Below, in pieces: positions 1 to 6,676 of a stretch of 11,545 nt of DNA. Numbering within the stretch: the first letter of the stretch is position 1; each line of letters begins with the position of its first letter. The translations under genes were made by a program, and so were the position numbers. A model generated the notes under the pieces. It saw nothing but the letters and a program-made list of their open reading frames with translations. It searched no databases and had not been told where the DNA came from. The DNA comes from Bacteroidales bacterium. Its GTDB lineage: Bacteria; Bacteroidota; Bacteroidia; Bacteroidales; JAADGE01. The stretch covers positions 1 to 11,545 of the forward strand of contig JAOZMN010000061.1 in the NCBI GenBank assembly GCA_029934265.1. The letters are read 5' to 3'.

Positions 1-3000
1 TGAATAAAATAAGCATCAAGATTAACAACAAGCAATATGAAGTCGATAATGATAAAACGATATTGGAAGCATCGGAAAGCATCGGAATAAAAATTCCCAC
101 ACTTTGCCATGACCCTCGTTTAGAACCATATTCTTCTTGTTTTGTGTGCGTTGTGGAAGTCGAAGGAGCAAGAAGTTTGCAAACAGCGTGTTCCACAAAA
201 GTGATGCCCGATATGGTTATCAATACCGATAGCGAAAGAGTACGAAAATCCAGAAAATCGGCACTCGATTTACTTTTAAGCAATCACTATGCCGACTGTG
301 CTGCACCTTGCAAATCAGCCTGTCCCGCCGGAGTCGATGTACAAGGATATATTTCACTTATCGAAAAAGGAATGTATAGTGAAGCCGTAGCACTTATAAA
401 AGAAGTAAATCCCCTACCCGCTATTTGCGGACGAGTTTGCGTTCGTCCTTGCGAAGTCGCCTGTAATCGAAACCACATGGACGAAGGTGCACCGGTTGGA
501 ATTGATTATATGAAACGATTTGTAGCCGATTACGATTTGCAATCAGAACATACATTTACACCCGAAATTGCACCTTCGACAGGAAAAAAAGTAGCAGTTA
601 TCGGAGCCGGTCCCGGCGGACTTTCATCTGCATATTTTCTTCAACAAAAAGGACATCAAGTCGATATTTTTGAAGCAAACAAACACGCCGGCGGTTGGTT
701 ACGCTACGGAATACCCGAATACAGACTTCCGAACGACTTGCTTGATGCTGAAATCAAAACAATTACCGACATAGGAGTAAAGATATTTTACAATAAAAAA
801 TTCGGTGATAATGTAAGTTACGAACAACTTAGAGAAGAATATGACTCGGTGATATTGACAATCGGCTCACAAACAGGAACTTTACTTCGTGCAAAAGGCG
901 AAGAAGCCGACGGAGTATTTTCCGGTATCGACTTCTTACGAAATATGGAGCAAACCGGACAAAAATATGATTTTTCAGGAAAAACGGTTGCAGTCGTCGG
1001 AGCAGGAAATACGGCAATGGACTGTTGCAGAACGTCTGTTCGTTGCGGTGCCGAAAAAACATACATTATATATAGAAGAACAGAAGCAGAAGCACCTGCA
1101 AATCCGATAGAAATTCACGAATCAAAACTCGAAGGTGTTGATTACATGTTCCTTACCAATCCTGTTGAAGTAAACCAAACAGAAGACGGAAAGGTAAAAT
1201 CAATGACTTTACTGAAAATGGAACTCGGCGAACCCGATGCCTCAGGAAGACGACGACCTGTACCTATTGAAGGTTCTGAATTTGAGTTGGAAATGGACTA
1301 CATTATGGCGGCAATCGGACAAAAAACAAATGCCGATTTTATTGATGACATGAATAAATTTGCTCCCAAAGGCGAAGAGTTTAAACTTAATCGCTGGGGC
1401 GATATTGATGCGGACTCGCAAACTTTACAAACAGGAATTGCTTCCGTATTTGCCGCCGGCGACGGTGTTACCGGACCTGCAACTTTAATAGAAGCTATAG
1501 CACAAGCCGGTATAGCTTCAAGAAGTTGTCATCAGTACCTTTCGGGAGAAAAAATCGAACCGAAACCCAAAGAATTTTTAAGTAAAAAATCTAATTTCAA
1601 AAAATTAGATACCGCAGATTTTGTTCCGCATTTTGCAAGTCAAAGCAGAGAAGAAATGCCGGTTCTTGATGCTGATAACCGTATGAATTTTAACGAAGTA
1701 GAACTTGGTTACACCGAAGAAGCGGTACTTAGCGAAACAAGCCGTTGTTTTGAATGCGGTTGTACCGAATATTTCGATTGCGATTTGAAAAATCATTCTA
1801 CCGAATACGGTGTCGAACAAGAGAAATTTGCCGGAGAATACAAACAATATAATATCAATTTCTCGCACCCTTATATCGAAATCGACAACAATAAATGTAT
1901 ATTGTGTTCTCGTTGTGTGCGAATTTGCGATGAAGTTGTAGGAGCGTCCGCACTCGGACTTGTTGAGCGTGGTTTTGACACTTATGTCGCACCAAGCATG
2001 GGAAAAAGCCTTACCGATACTAATTGTGAAAGTTGCGGAATGTGTATTTCCACTTGCCCGACCGGTGCAATTACCGAAAATTTCAAATTCAAACCCGGAC
2101 CGGTAAAACTCGACCAATTTGTAACTATCAGTAATTACGGCTCGTCCGGAGAAGCAATTACCGTAAATCATACCAACGGTTTTGTAATGAAAATCACCGG
2201 TGCAAACGGGAAAGTAAATAAAGACGGAAATATTAGTCGCCAATCCAAGTTCGGTTATCAATATTTTAATGATAACAGTCGATTAACCACGCCTTTACTG
2301 AAAACAGAAGACGGTTTTAAAGAAATAAGTTTTGCCGAAGCATACGATTTGATACACAATAAAATTTCCGCAACAAAATCGGAACAAAACGCATTCTTTG
2401 CCGGAGCGGGACTTACAAACGAAGAGCAATATCTTATCAAAAAACTTGCAACAGAAGCAGTTAAAACCGATAATATTTCAAGTTTCCATTATTTGGGAAG
2501 AGAGGGCTACGAAAATAATTCGTTCAAAAATACTCCTTTCGAGCAAATAAAAGATGCAAGTAAAATTTATATTCTCGGTAACGAATTAAATTACGACAAT
2601 GGACTTGTTAATTATTTTGTAAATAATGCAAAAACGTTGTATGATATTGAAGTAGAACTAATTACAGACAAAAAAAATCGTTACGAACATAAAGCCGATA
2701 AAGTTCTGAATATTAAATCGTATTATTATTTCGTAAAAGCAGTAAATGCCTATCTTGTTAAAGAAGAACTTCAAAATCCGCTGTTTATAGACGGGAATAC
2801 AGAAGGTTACGAAGATTATAAAAAATCTTTAACAGATTTTACCGGTTATGTACAAAAATCCGGTTTAAGCGAAAAAGAAATTTCAAGTTTTGCAAAAGAA
2901 TTTAATAACAATCAAAATACAATTTTGATTTATTCCGAAAAAGAAATATCGGGAAATGCAAGTTTAGAGCTTATTAATTTATCGGCAATTACCGGAAAAC

Positions 3001-3575
3001 TCGGAAAAACAGGTTCCGGACTAATTTCTTTAAAAGAAAAAAATAATTCGCACGGTTTGTTCGACAACGCTTGTTCGCAAAATACAAAAGTTTACGAAGG
3101 CTTAAAAGAAAATAAATTTACAAACTTGTTCGTTTTCGGAGAAGATCCTATCGGTTGTGCCGTAAATAAAGACGAAATTTTAGAATTGTTAAACGATAAA
3201 TTTATTGTTGTTCAGGATTATTTCATGTCCGAGACTGCACAAATTGCCGATTTGATTTTGCCTGCATCTATGCCTGTCGAAACCGGAGGAAGTTATACCA
3301 ATACTCAAAGAATACTGCAAAGTTTTGATGCCGAGTTTGAACCGAAAGTTGAAAAAAACAATCACGAACAACTTATTGCTATTATCAATAAATTAGGTAA
3401 AACAGAACTTTCAAGCATAGATGATATTTTCCTTGAAGCAGCTTCTAAATTGCCAAAGTACAGCGACAAAGTTACGTTTACTTCAACCGATACTTGCAAC
3501 CATAACAGATTATTTAATTTTGGTTGCGATTTATTGGATTTGAAATTTGAACAAGAATTTAAAAGCGAATTTTAA
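1..3575 (+). CDS. NAD(P)H/ferredoxin oxidoreductase large subunit, NuoG-GltD fusion (first base outside window)
   Basis: Predicted cytoplasmic electron-transfer subunit of about 1191 residues. The window opens with TG and then reads in frame as a ferredoxin N-terminus (NKISIKINNKQYEV), so the start is most likely an ATG whose A lies one base upstream. Domains: 2Fe-2S ferredoxin (C36, C47, C50, C64); GltD-type 4Fe-4S region (C100, C104, C108; C143, C147, C151, C155); FAD-binding GAGPGG at 202-207; NAD(P)H-binding GAGNTA at 334-339; second FAD motif AAGDG near 485; a C-rich CxxCxC...C site (583, 586, 588, 594); two ferredoxin 4Fe-4S clusters (633-643 and 676-686); then a NuoG/formate-dehydrogenase-like domain from about 707 to the end. 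That last domain lacks its cluster cysteines, so molybdenum catalysis is unlikely. Related fusions occur in multisubunit NAD(P)H/ferredoxin enzymes, some of them electron-bifurcating, with NuoE- and NuoF-like partners. I infer such partners upstream but cannot see them. The exact substrate pair is unknown. Confidence 0.85.
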   Translation, partial: NKISIKINNKQYEVDNDKTILEASESIGIKIPTLCHDPRLEPYSSCFVCVVEVEGARSLQTACSTKVMPDMVINTDSERVRKSRKSALDLLLSNHYADCAAPCKSACPAGVDVQGYISLIEKGMYSEAVALIKEVNPLPAICGRVCVRPCEVACNRNHMDEGAPVGIDYMKRFVADYDLQSEHTFTPEIAPSTGKKVAVIGAGPGGLSSAYFLQQKGHQVDIFEANKHAGGWLRYGIPEYRLPNDLLDAEIKTITDIGVKIFYNKKFGDNVSYEQLREEYDSVILTIGSQTGTLLRAKGEEADGVFSGIDFLRNMEQTGQKYDFSGKTVAVVGAGNTAMDCCRTSVRCGAEKTYIIYRRTEAEAPANPIEIHESKLEGVDYMFLTNPVEVNQTEDGKVKSMTLLKMELGEPDASGRRRPVPIEGSEFELEMDYIMAAIGQKTNADFIDDMNKFAPKGEEFKLNRWGDIDADSQTLQTGIASVFAAGDGVTGPATLIEAIAQAGIASRSCHQYLSGEKIEPKPKEFLSKKSNFKKLDTADFVPHFASQSREEMPVLDADNRMNFNEVELGYTEEAVLSETSRCFECGCTEYFDCDLKNHSTEYGVEQEKFAGEYKQYNINFSHPYIEIDNNKCILCSRCVRICDEVVGASALGLVERGFDTYVAPSMGKSLTDTNCESCGMCISTCPTGAITENFKFKPGPVKLDQFVTISNYGSSGEAITVNHTNGFVMKITGANGKVNKDGNISRQSKFGYQYFNDNSRLTTPLLKTEDGFKEISFAEAYDLIHNKISATKSEQNAFFAGAGLTNEEQYLIKKLATEAVKTDNISSFHYLGREGYENNSFKNTPFEQIKDASKIYILGNELNYDNGLVNYFVNNAKTLYDIEVELITDKKNRYEHKADKVLNIKSYYYFVKAVNAYLVKEELQNPLFIDGNTEGYEDYKKSLTDFTGYVQKSGLSEKEISSFAKEFNNNQNTILIYSEKEISGNASLELINLSAITGKLGKTGSGLISLKEKNNSHGLFDNACSQNTKVYEGLKENKFTNLFVFGEDPIGCAVNKDEILELLNDKFIVVQDYFMSETAQIADLILPASMPVETGGSYTNTQRILQSFDAEFEPKVEKNNHEQLIAIINKLGKTELSSIDDIFLEAASKLPKYSDKVTFTSTDTCNHNRLFNFGCDLLDLKFEQEFKSEF

Positions 3576-3606
3576 GATATTGGAGCTATCCGGTCTAATA
3601 TTAAAT

Positions 3607-3665
3607 TAAGTTTAAAACAGTTTCACAACCTTATATTTTAAGGTGCCGAAGCTGTTTTAAATTTA
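3607..3665 (+). terminator. long stem-loop, probable terminator of the redox gene
   Basis: An 18-base-pair outer stem (3607-3624 with 3648-3665) has only two G-T wobbles, with a perfect 10-base core TTTAAAACAG / CTGTTTTAAA. A second perfect 6-base-pair stem sits inside (3628-3633 with 3639-3644) around a 5-base loop. It starts 31 bases after the stop codon of the large redox gene and ends 26 bases before the MarC start. The 3' arm contains TTTT, and a T6 tract follows at about 3675, not directly at the stem base, so this is not a textbook intrinsic terminator. Termination or mRNA 3'-end protection is the likely role. Confidence 0.5.
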
Positions 3666-3691
3666 TATGAATAATTTTTTACAGTTTACAA

Positions 3692-4327
3692 ATGAACGAA
3701 TATATAACACTTGGGGTACTTTATTTTACATCTTTTTTTACATTGATTAATCCATTCGGAGTAATGCCGGTTTTTATGACCATGACAGCCGGTTTGGAAG
3801 ATAAAGAAAGGAAAAAAACAGCAATAAAAGCAAGTTTAACAGCTTTTATTACCTTAGTTGCGTTTGCATTTTCAGGACAAATAATGTTTAAATTTTTCGG
3901 GATTTCCGTAAACAGTTTTCGTATGGTCGGAGGTATTATATTTTTCATGGTCGGCTGGGATATGCTCCAAGCTCGCCTAAGCAAAACAAAAGTTTCCGAA
4001 AACGAAGTGAAAGAATATATCAATGATATTTCGATTACACCTCTCGCAATACCTATGATATGCGGTCCGGGAGCAATCACAAATGCCATTGTATTAATGG
4101 AAGATTCCAAAGATTTAGCATCAAAATCTATTCTAATCGGCATGATTTTTCTGATACTTCTTGTTACATTTTTAGTACTTTGGGGGTCTGCTCGTATTTC
4201 AAAAATTTTAGGAGATACGGGCAACAAAATATTGATGAGACTTATGGGACTGATAGTTATGGTAATAGCTGTCGAATTTTTCTTCAGTGGATTAAAACCA
4301 ATTCTGCAAGAAATTTTCCCTGTTTAG
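3692..4327 (+). CDS. MarC family integral membrane protein
   Basis: Inner-membrane protein of 211 residues, the usual length for the MarC/YchE/YhgN family (UPF0056). Family signs are the NPFG motif in the first helix (N20-G23, followed by P26) and the central PLAIPMICGPGAI segment (117-129), the second half of the family's repeated pattern. Six hydrophobic segments are visible near 5-30, 45-67, 74-92, 115-136, 144-165 and 180-203, with a charged loop at 95-112. The transported substrate of this family is not established; the name comes from proximity to the E. coli mar locus, and a role in multiple antibiotic resistance has not held up. The next gene follows after 35 bases on the same strand, so co-transcription is plausible. 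The stem-loop upstream separates it from the redox gene. No clear Shine-Dalgarno sequence precedes the ATG. Confidence 0.9.
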   Translation: MNEYITLGVLYFTSFFTLINPFGVMPVFMTMTAGLEDKERKKTAIKASLTAFITLVAFAFSGQIMFKFFGISVNSFRMVGGIIFFMVGWDMLQARLSKTKVSENEVKEYINDISITPLAIPMICGPGAITNAIVLMEDSKDLASKSILIGMIFLILLVTFLVLWGSARISKILGDTGNKILMRLMGLIVMVIAVEFFFSGLKPILQEIFPV

Positions 4328-4362
4328 AAATAGTTAAAACAACTCCCAAAATAATTATTTTT

Positions 4363-5115
4363 ATGAAACATTTTTTCACTTTACTATTGATATTTTCAGC
4401 AATTCAAATTTTTCCTCAAATTGTCAATGTCGAAAAAAAACGCAATATTTCCGGTAAAGCATTTCAAGCTACATTTGATTTCTCGACAGACATTAAAGAT
4501 TTGGGAAATAAAATTTTAAAATTGGATAACGATATTGATTTACAGTATAAAAAATCGGCAAGCACTTACATATTTATTAACAGTATGTCATATATGCTTG
4601 TCGATAATCAAAGTATTATCAATAAAGGCTATCAACATTTAAGATACAATTATACGGTAAAAGACAGTTCGTTTTTAACTTTTGAAATTTTCGGACAGCA
4701 TCAATACACCGAACATAAATTACTTGCCAAGCGAATGTTAGCCGGAGGAGGAACTCGAATACGAATAATTAACTCGAAAAAAAAATTGCTTTACTTTGCT
4801 CCTCTGATAATGTACGAATACGAAAAACTTACAGACAGCTTAAAATCACAAGTCGAACTTATGCGTTTAGATGCTTATTTATCAACTAATTATGAAATTA
4901 ACAAGTATCTCTCTTTCAATAATGTAACTTATTTCCAGCCGGCTTTTAAGAACTTTTCCGATTATCGAATATCAAGTGAGACAAGTTTAAGAATTAAAAT
5001 ATCAAATCATTTTTCTTTTGACACTTCTTTTTCTGTTGATTTTGATTCCATGCCACCGCCGGAAGTACAAAATATGTTTTATATTTATGCAAATAAATTA
5101 ACTTTTATACTTTGA
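4363..5115 (+). CDS. DUF481-like outer-membrane beta-barrel protein with signal peptide
   Basis: Predicted exported protein of 250 residues. I chose the ATG at 4363 because it gives a clean Sec signal peptide (MKHFFTLLLIFSAIQIFPQ, cleavage near residue 19). A longer in-frame reading from 4060 would run through the end of the MarC gene and bury this signal. The mature part has alternating polar/aromatic strands with short turns, as in outer-membrane barrels. The segments NKGYQHLRYNYTV and KLLAKRMLAGGGTRIRI resemble the DUF481 family (putative salt-induced outer-membrane proteins), where a repeated tyrosine/leucine-rich strand and an AGxGxR turn are typical. No enzymatic motif is seen and the function is unknown. 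It lies 35 bases after the MarC gene and 30 bases before the next small membrane protein, suggesting one envelope-related transcript. The family call rests on pattern recognition, not on a search. Confidence 0.75.
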   Translation: MKHFFTLLLIFSAIQIFPQIVNVEKKRNISGKAFQATFDFSTDIKDLGNKILKLDNDIDLQYKKSASTYIFINSMSYMLVDNQSIINKGYQHLRYNYTVKDSSFLTFEIFGQHQYTEHKLLAKRMLAGGGTRIRIINSKKKLLYFAPLIMYEYEKLTDSLKSQVELMRLDAYLSTNYEINKYLSFNNVTYFQPAFKNFSDYRISSETSLRIKISNHFSFDTSFSVDFDSMPPPEVQNMFYIYANKLTFIL

Positions 5116-5145
5116 TTTACTCAAATTCTAAAGTTGTGATATTTT

Positions 5146-5445
5146 ATGAAAAAAAAATTAAAAATTTGGCTAATAGTTTCCACTGTTTTATACGGAATAC
5201 TTGTAATATTATCTATACCTGTAATTATAATGTCCCCAATGATGTTTGATGCTCCGGGCAGTTTGGAAAACGGAGTACTTAATATGCTTTTTGCATCTTT
5301 AGTAGTATTTCCTGTTGTTGTAATTATCTCTATTATTGCAGAATGGATATTATATAATAAGGGTAAAATAAAAATATCGTTAATATTTAGTTTTCTTCCT
5401 ATTGCAGATGTGTTAATTATTTTATCCGGGATATTGTTAATGTGA
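5146..5445 (+). CDS. small three-helix membrane protein, unknown function
   Basis: Unrecognised hydrophobic protein of 99 residues. A basic start (MKKKLK) is followed by three predicted membrane helices near residues 8-29, 45-70 and 77-98. A short loop at 30-44 carries the few polar residues (DAPGSLEN), and a basic turn (NKGKIK) at 71-76 fits the positive-inside rule with this loop in the cytoplasm. No catalytic or metal-binding motif is visible. It lies 30 bases after the DUF481-like gene on the same strand and is probably the last gene of that transcript. It ends one base before the stop codon of a convergent gene, so the two 3' ends have no room for a separate terminator. Its length, composition and position support a real gene, but no function can be assigned. 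Confidence 0.6.
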   Translation: MKKKLKIWLIVSTVLYGILVILSIPVIIMSPMMFDAPGSLENGVLNMLFASLVVFPVVVIISIIAEWILYNKGKIKISLIFSFLPIADVLIILSGILLM

Positions 5446-5446
5446 A

Positions 5447-5974
5447 TTATTTCCCGCCGATAAAATTATCTTCGTCATTTTTAAATAAAATATTGAAAGT
5501 TGTCAAACTGCCGTAAATTCTTGAAATATATTGTTGTAAATTTACTTTTTCTTCATCTGATAATTTACTGCTGTTAATTCTCTGCTCCATTACACGCAGT
5601 CGGTCTCGTACCATTACTATTTTATGAAAAAAAGTTTCTATCGGAATTTCTTTACTTTTCAAATCTGCATTTCCCGGTTTCAAAATCATTTTTCCTCCCT
5701 TCCACTTGTCGCCCAAATCAACGACTTCATTTACAAGTGAAAAACGCTTCAAAATCCCGAGTAAACTTTTTTCTATTTCCGAATAGCTGATAATATCATC
5801 AGGCTTTTCAACAGCTTCAATAATTTCTAAATCAGGATATGTTTTTGCTATTTTCTTTTGTCCGTGAGCAACAAATGTGATAAAGTAAAAATCATTTTTT
5901 TCTTGAATCACAACACCTTTACCAAACTCGTCATGGGACACTATCGAACCGATATTTAAAGTAATACTTTCCAT
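5447..5974 (-). CDS. protein with UvrD/PcrA C-terminal Tudor-like domain
   Basis: Cytoplasmic protein of 175 residues on the minus strand. Residues about 8-52 (NIGSIVSHDEFGKGVVIQ, then FITFVAHGQKKIAKTYPDLEII) match the pattern of the Tudor-like C-terminal domain of UvrD/PcrA helicases: G-x-x-V-x-H-x-x-F-G-x-G-x-V, then a strand ending in GxKK/KKI and a final LE-hydrophobic strand. In those helicases this domain binds RNA polymerase. The rest is not helicase. Residues 63-80 are a helix, 88-101 contain WKGGKMILKPGN, and 110-165 are predicted helical with a charged stretch (MVRDRLRVMEQRIN) and an aromatic end. I do not recognise this second part. It may be a Bacteroidota-specific regulator or transcription-associated protein; that is inference from the N-terminal fold only. 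It is transcribed divergently from the cupin gene across 127 bases. Confidence 0.7.
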   Translation of the reverse strand: MESITLNIGSIVSHDEFGKGVVIQEKNDFYFITFVAHGQKKIAKTYPDLEIIEAVEKPDDIISYSEIEKSLLGILKRFSLVNEVVDLGDKWKGGKMILKPGNADLKSKEIPIETFFHKIVMVRDRLRVMEQRINSSKLSDEEKVNLQQYISRIYGSLTTFNILFKNDEDNFIGGK

Positions 5975-6015
5975 TATTTGAATATGTTTATAGAGTTTAT
6001 AATTATCAGCTGTTT

Positions 6016-6031
6016 AATGACAAAAGTCATT
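6016..6031. promoter_or_regulatory. inverted repeat AATGAC-N4-GTCATT in divergent promoter region
   Basis: A perfect 6-base inverted repeat with a 4-base AAAA spacer lies in the 127-base gap between two divergently transcribed genes, 42 bases upstream of the Tudor-like gene and 70 upstream of the cupin gene. Its size and position suit a dimeric regulator, but it could equally form a small hairpin. A TATATTTG (fitting TAnnTTTG) reads on the minus strand at 6084-6091 and could be the -7 element for the minus-strand gene; no good -33 partner was found. No binding protein can be named. Confidence 0.3.
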
Positions 6032-6101
6032 CCGGAAGTGATTTATAATTTCTTAATTTGTATTTTATTGAGGATTTTAATTTCAAATATAGACTTACCA
6101 A

Positions 6102-6410
6102 ATGACTGTAACAATAGAGAATGCAAAAAAAGTTCCCGTAAACTTTTTTGCCCGTTTATTTTATAAAAGTGAAAAAATAGAACAAATCTACATTTCACTT
6201 AATCCCGGAGAAAAAATAGAAAATCACAAAAATCCTTTCGATGTTACTTTTTTTATTATAGAAGGAGAAGGAAATCTTTTTATAGATAATAAAAAAATAA
6301 GCCTAAAAAAGTTATCGTCTGTATTTATAGATTCATCAAAAGACAGAGCATTAATAAATACCGGTACCAAAAATTTAAAATTATTGGTAACAAAGATACT
6401 AAAAACTTGA
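6102..6410 (+). CDS. small cupin-domain protein with degenerate metal site
   Basis: Single-domain protein of 102 residues. A cupin barrel is indicated by strand pattern and glycines: LNPGEKIENHKNPFDVTFFIIEGEG (33-57) matches motif 1, and the VFIDSSKDRALINTG segment (74-88) matches motif 2. Metal ligands are mostly lost: of the canonical H-x-H...E only H42 remains, N44 stands where the second histidine should be, and the motif 2 histidine position is R82. It may therefore bind a small ligand without metal, or have no catalysis. There is no signal peptide, so it is presumably cytoplasmic. Small cupins of this kind are often sensors or accessory proteins, but the substrate is unknown. It is a single-gene unit: the neighbour upstream is divergent, and a 266-base gap separates it from napA. 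The ATG at 6102 follows AT-rich sequence without a ribosome binding site, as is usual here. Confidence 0.7.
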   Translation: MTVTIENAKKVPVNFFARLFYKSEKIEQIYISLNPGEKIENHKNPFDVTFFIIEGEGNLFIDNKKISLKKLSSVFIDSSKDRALINTGTKNLKLLVTKILKT

Positions 6411-6422
6411 TGTAAAACAATT

Positions 6423-6445
6423 TTCTAAAATATGTTTATTTAGAA
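6423..6445 (+). terminator. weak AT-rich hairpin after the cupin gene
   Basis: A perfect 7-base inverted repeat (TTCTAAA / TTTAGAA) with a 9-base loop begins 13 bases after the cupin stop codon. It has only one G-C pair and is not followed by a T tract, so it is a weak terminator candidate at best. Confidence 0.25.
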
Positions 6446-6528
6446 TGATTATATTTAAAACATCAGTATTGGCATATATATAAGTCTAAGTTCCTTTTTT
6501 TCAGTAAAATAAAAAAAAATGTAATTTT

Positions 6529-6561
6529 AACAAAAACATATTTTGAAAAAAAGTTTTTGTT
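6529..6561. repeat. inverted repeat AACAAAAAC / GTTTTTGTT upstream of napA
   Basis: A perfect 9-base inverted repeat (6529-6537 with 6553-6561) around a 15-base spacer. Its right arm covers the TTTG of the proposed napA -33 element, so it may be an operator. It is also followed by T-rich sequence, so a terminator role for the cupin transcript is an alternative. In such AT-rich DNA chance is a real possibility. The rest of the 266-base gap (6411-6676) holds no ORF that I can support. Confidence 0.3.
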
Positions 6562-6585
6562 TTTATTTTGTTTTTAATAATTTTG
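6556..6585 (+). promoter_or_regulatory. Bacteroidota-type promoter for the nap operon
   Basis: A TTTG at 6556-6559 is followed, after 18 bases, by TAATTTTG at 6578-6585, which fits the Bacteroidota primary sigma pattern of TTTG near -33 and TAnnTTTG near -7. Transcription would start around 6590, giving a leader of about 85 bases before napA. This DNA is T-rich, so partial matches are common; the match at both elements with suitable spacing is what supports the call. No classical FNR palindrome was found nearby. Confidence 0.5.
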
Positions 6586-6676
6586 AGTACTTGTTTACTT
6601 GAATTAATCTTAATTGAATTACTAATATAACAAGTCTCCGGTTTTAATTCTGAAATTATATATAAACGACTATATT

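Noticed and set aside
1605..2261. 218-residue minus-strand reading frame inside the large redox gene
   Set aside because: It is antisense to the ferredoxin clusters of a clearly conserved gene; its composition (many F, C, I) is what antisense of such a gene gives.
1..3575. Reading the first gene as a formate dehydrogenase or as glutamate synthase small subunit
   Set aside because: The molybdopterin-like domain has no cluster cysteines, no catalytic Cys and no in-frame TGA for selenocysteine; the GltD-like module is only one part of a multi-domain fusion, with no glutamate synthase large subunit nearby.
3721..4227. 168-residue minus-strand reading frame opposite marC
   Set aside because: Antisense to a conserved membrane protein; no recognisable domain and no promoter or signal to support it.
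4060..4362. N-terminal extension of the DUF481-like protein, reading back to an ATG at 4060
   Set aside because: It overlaps the MarC gene in another frame and would hide the clear signal peptide that begins at 4363; the extension is an open-frame accident.
5440..5452. One-base gap between convergent stop codons as a sign of a functional overlap
   Set aside because: Tightly convergent ends are common in compact genomes, and no hairpin or other structure is present there.
5978..6166. 62-residue plus-strand reading frame across the divergent gap and the cupin start
   Set aside because: It overlaps the cupin gene in another frame, has low-complexity hydrophobic content and no start signal; its frame becomes frayed where the cupin coding begins.
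6599..6621. Direct repeat TTGAATTA spaced 15 bases apart upstream of napA, considered as an FNR/CRP-like site
   Set aside because: The copies are direct, not inverted, and the DNA is so AT-rich that an 8-base repeat is weak evidence; no TTGAT-N4-ATCAA-like palindrome is present.
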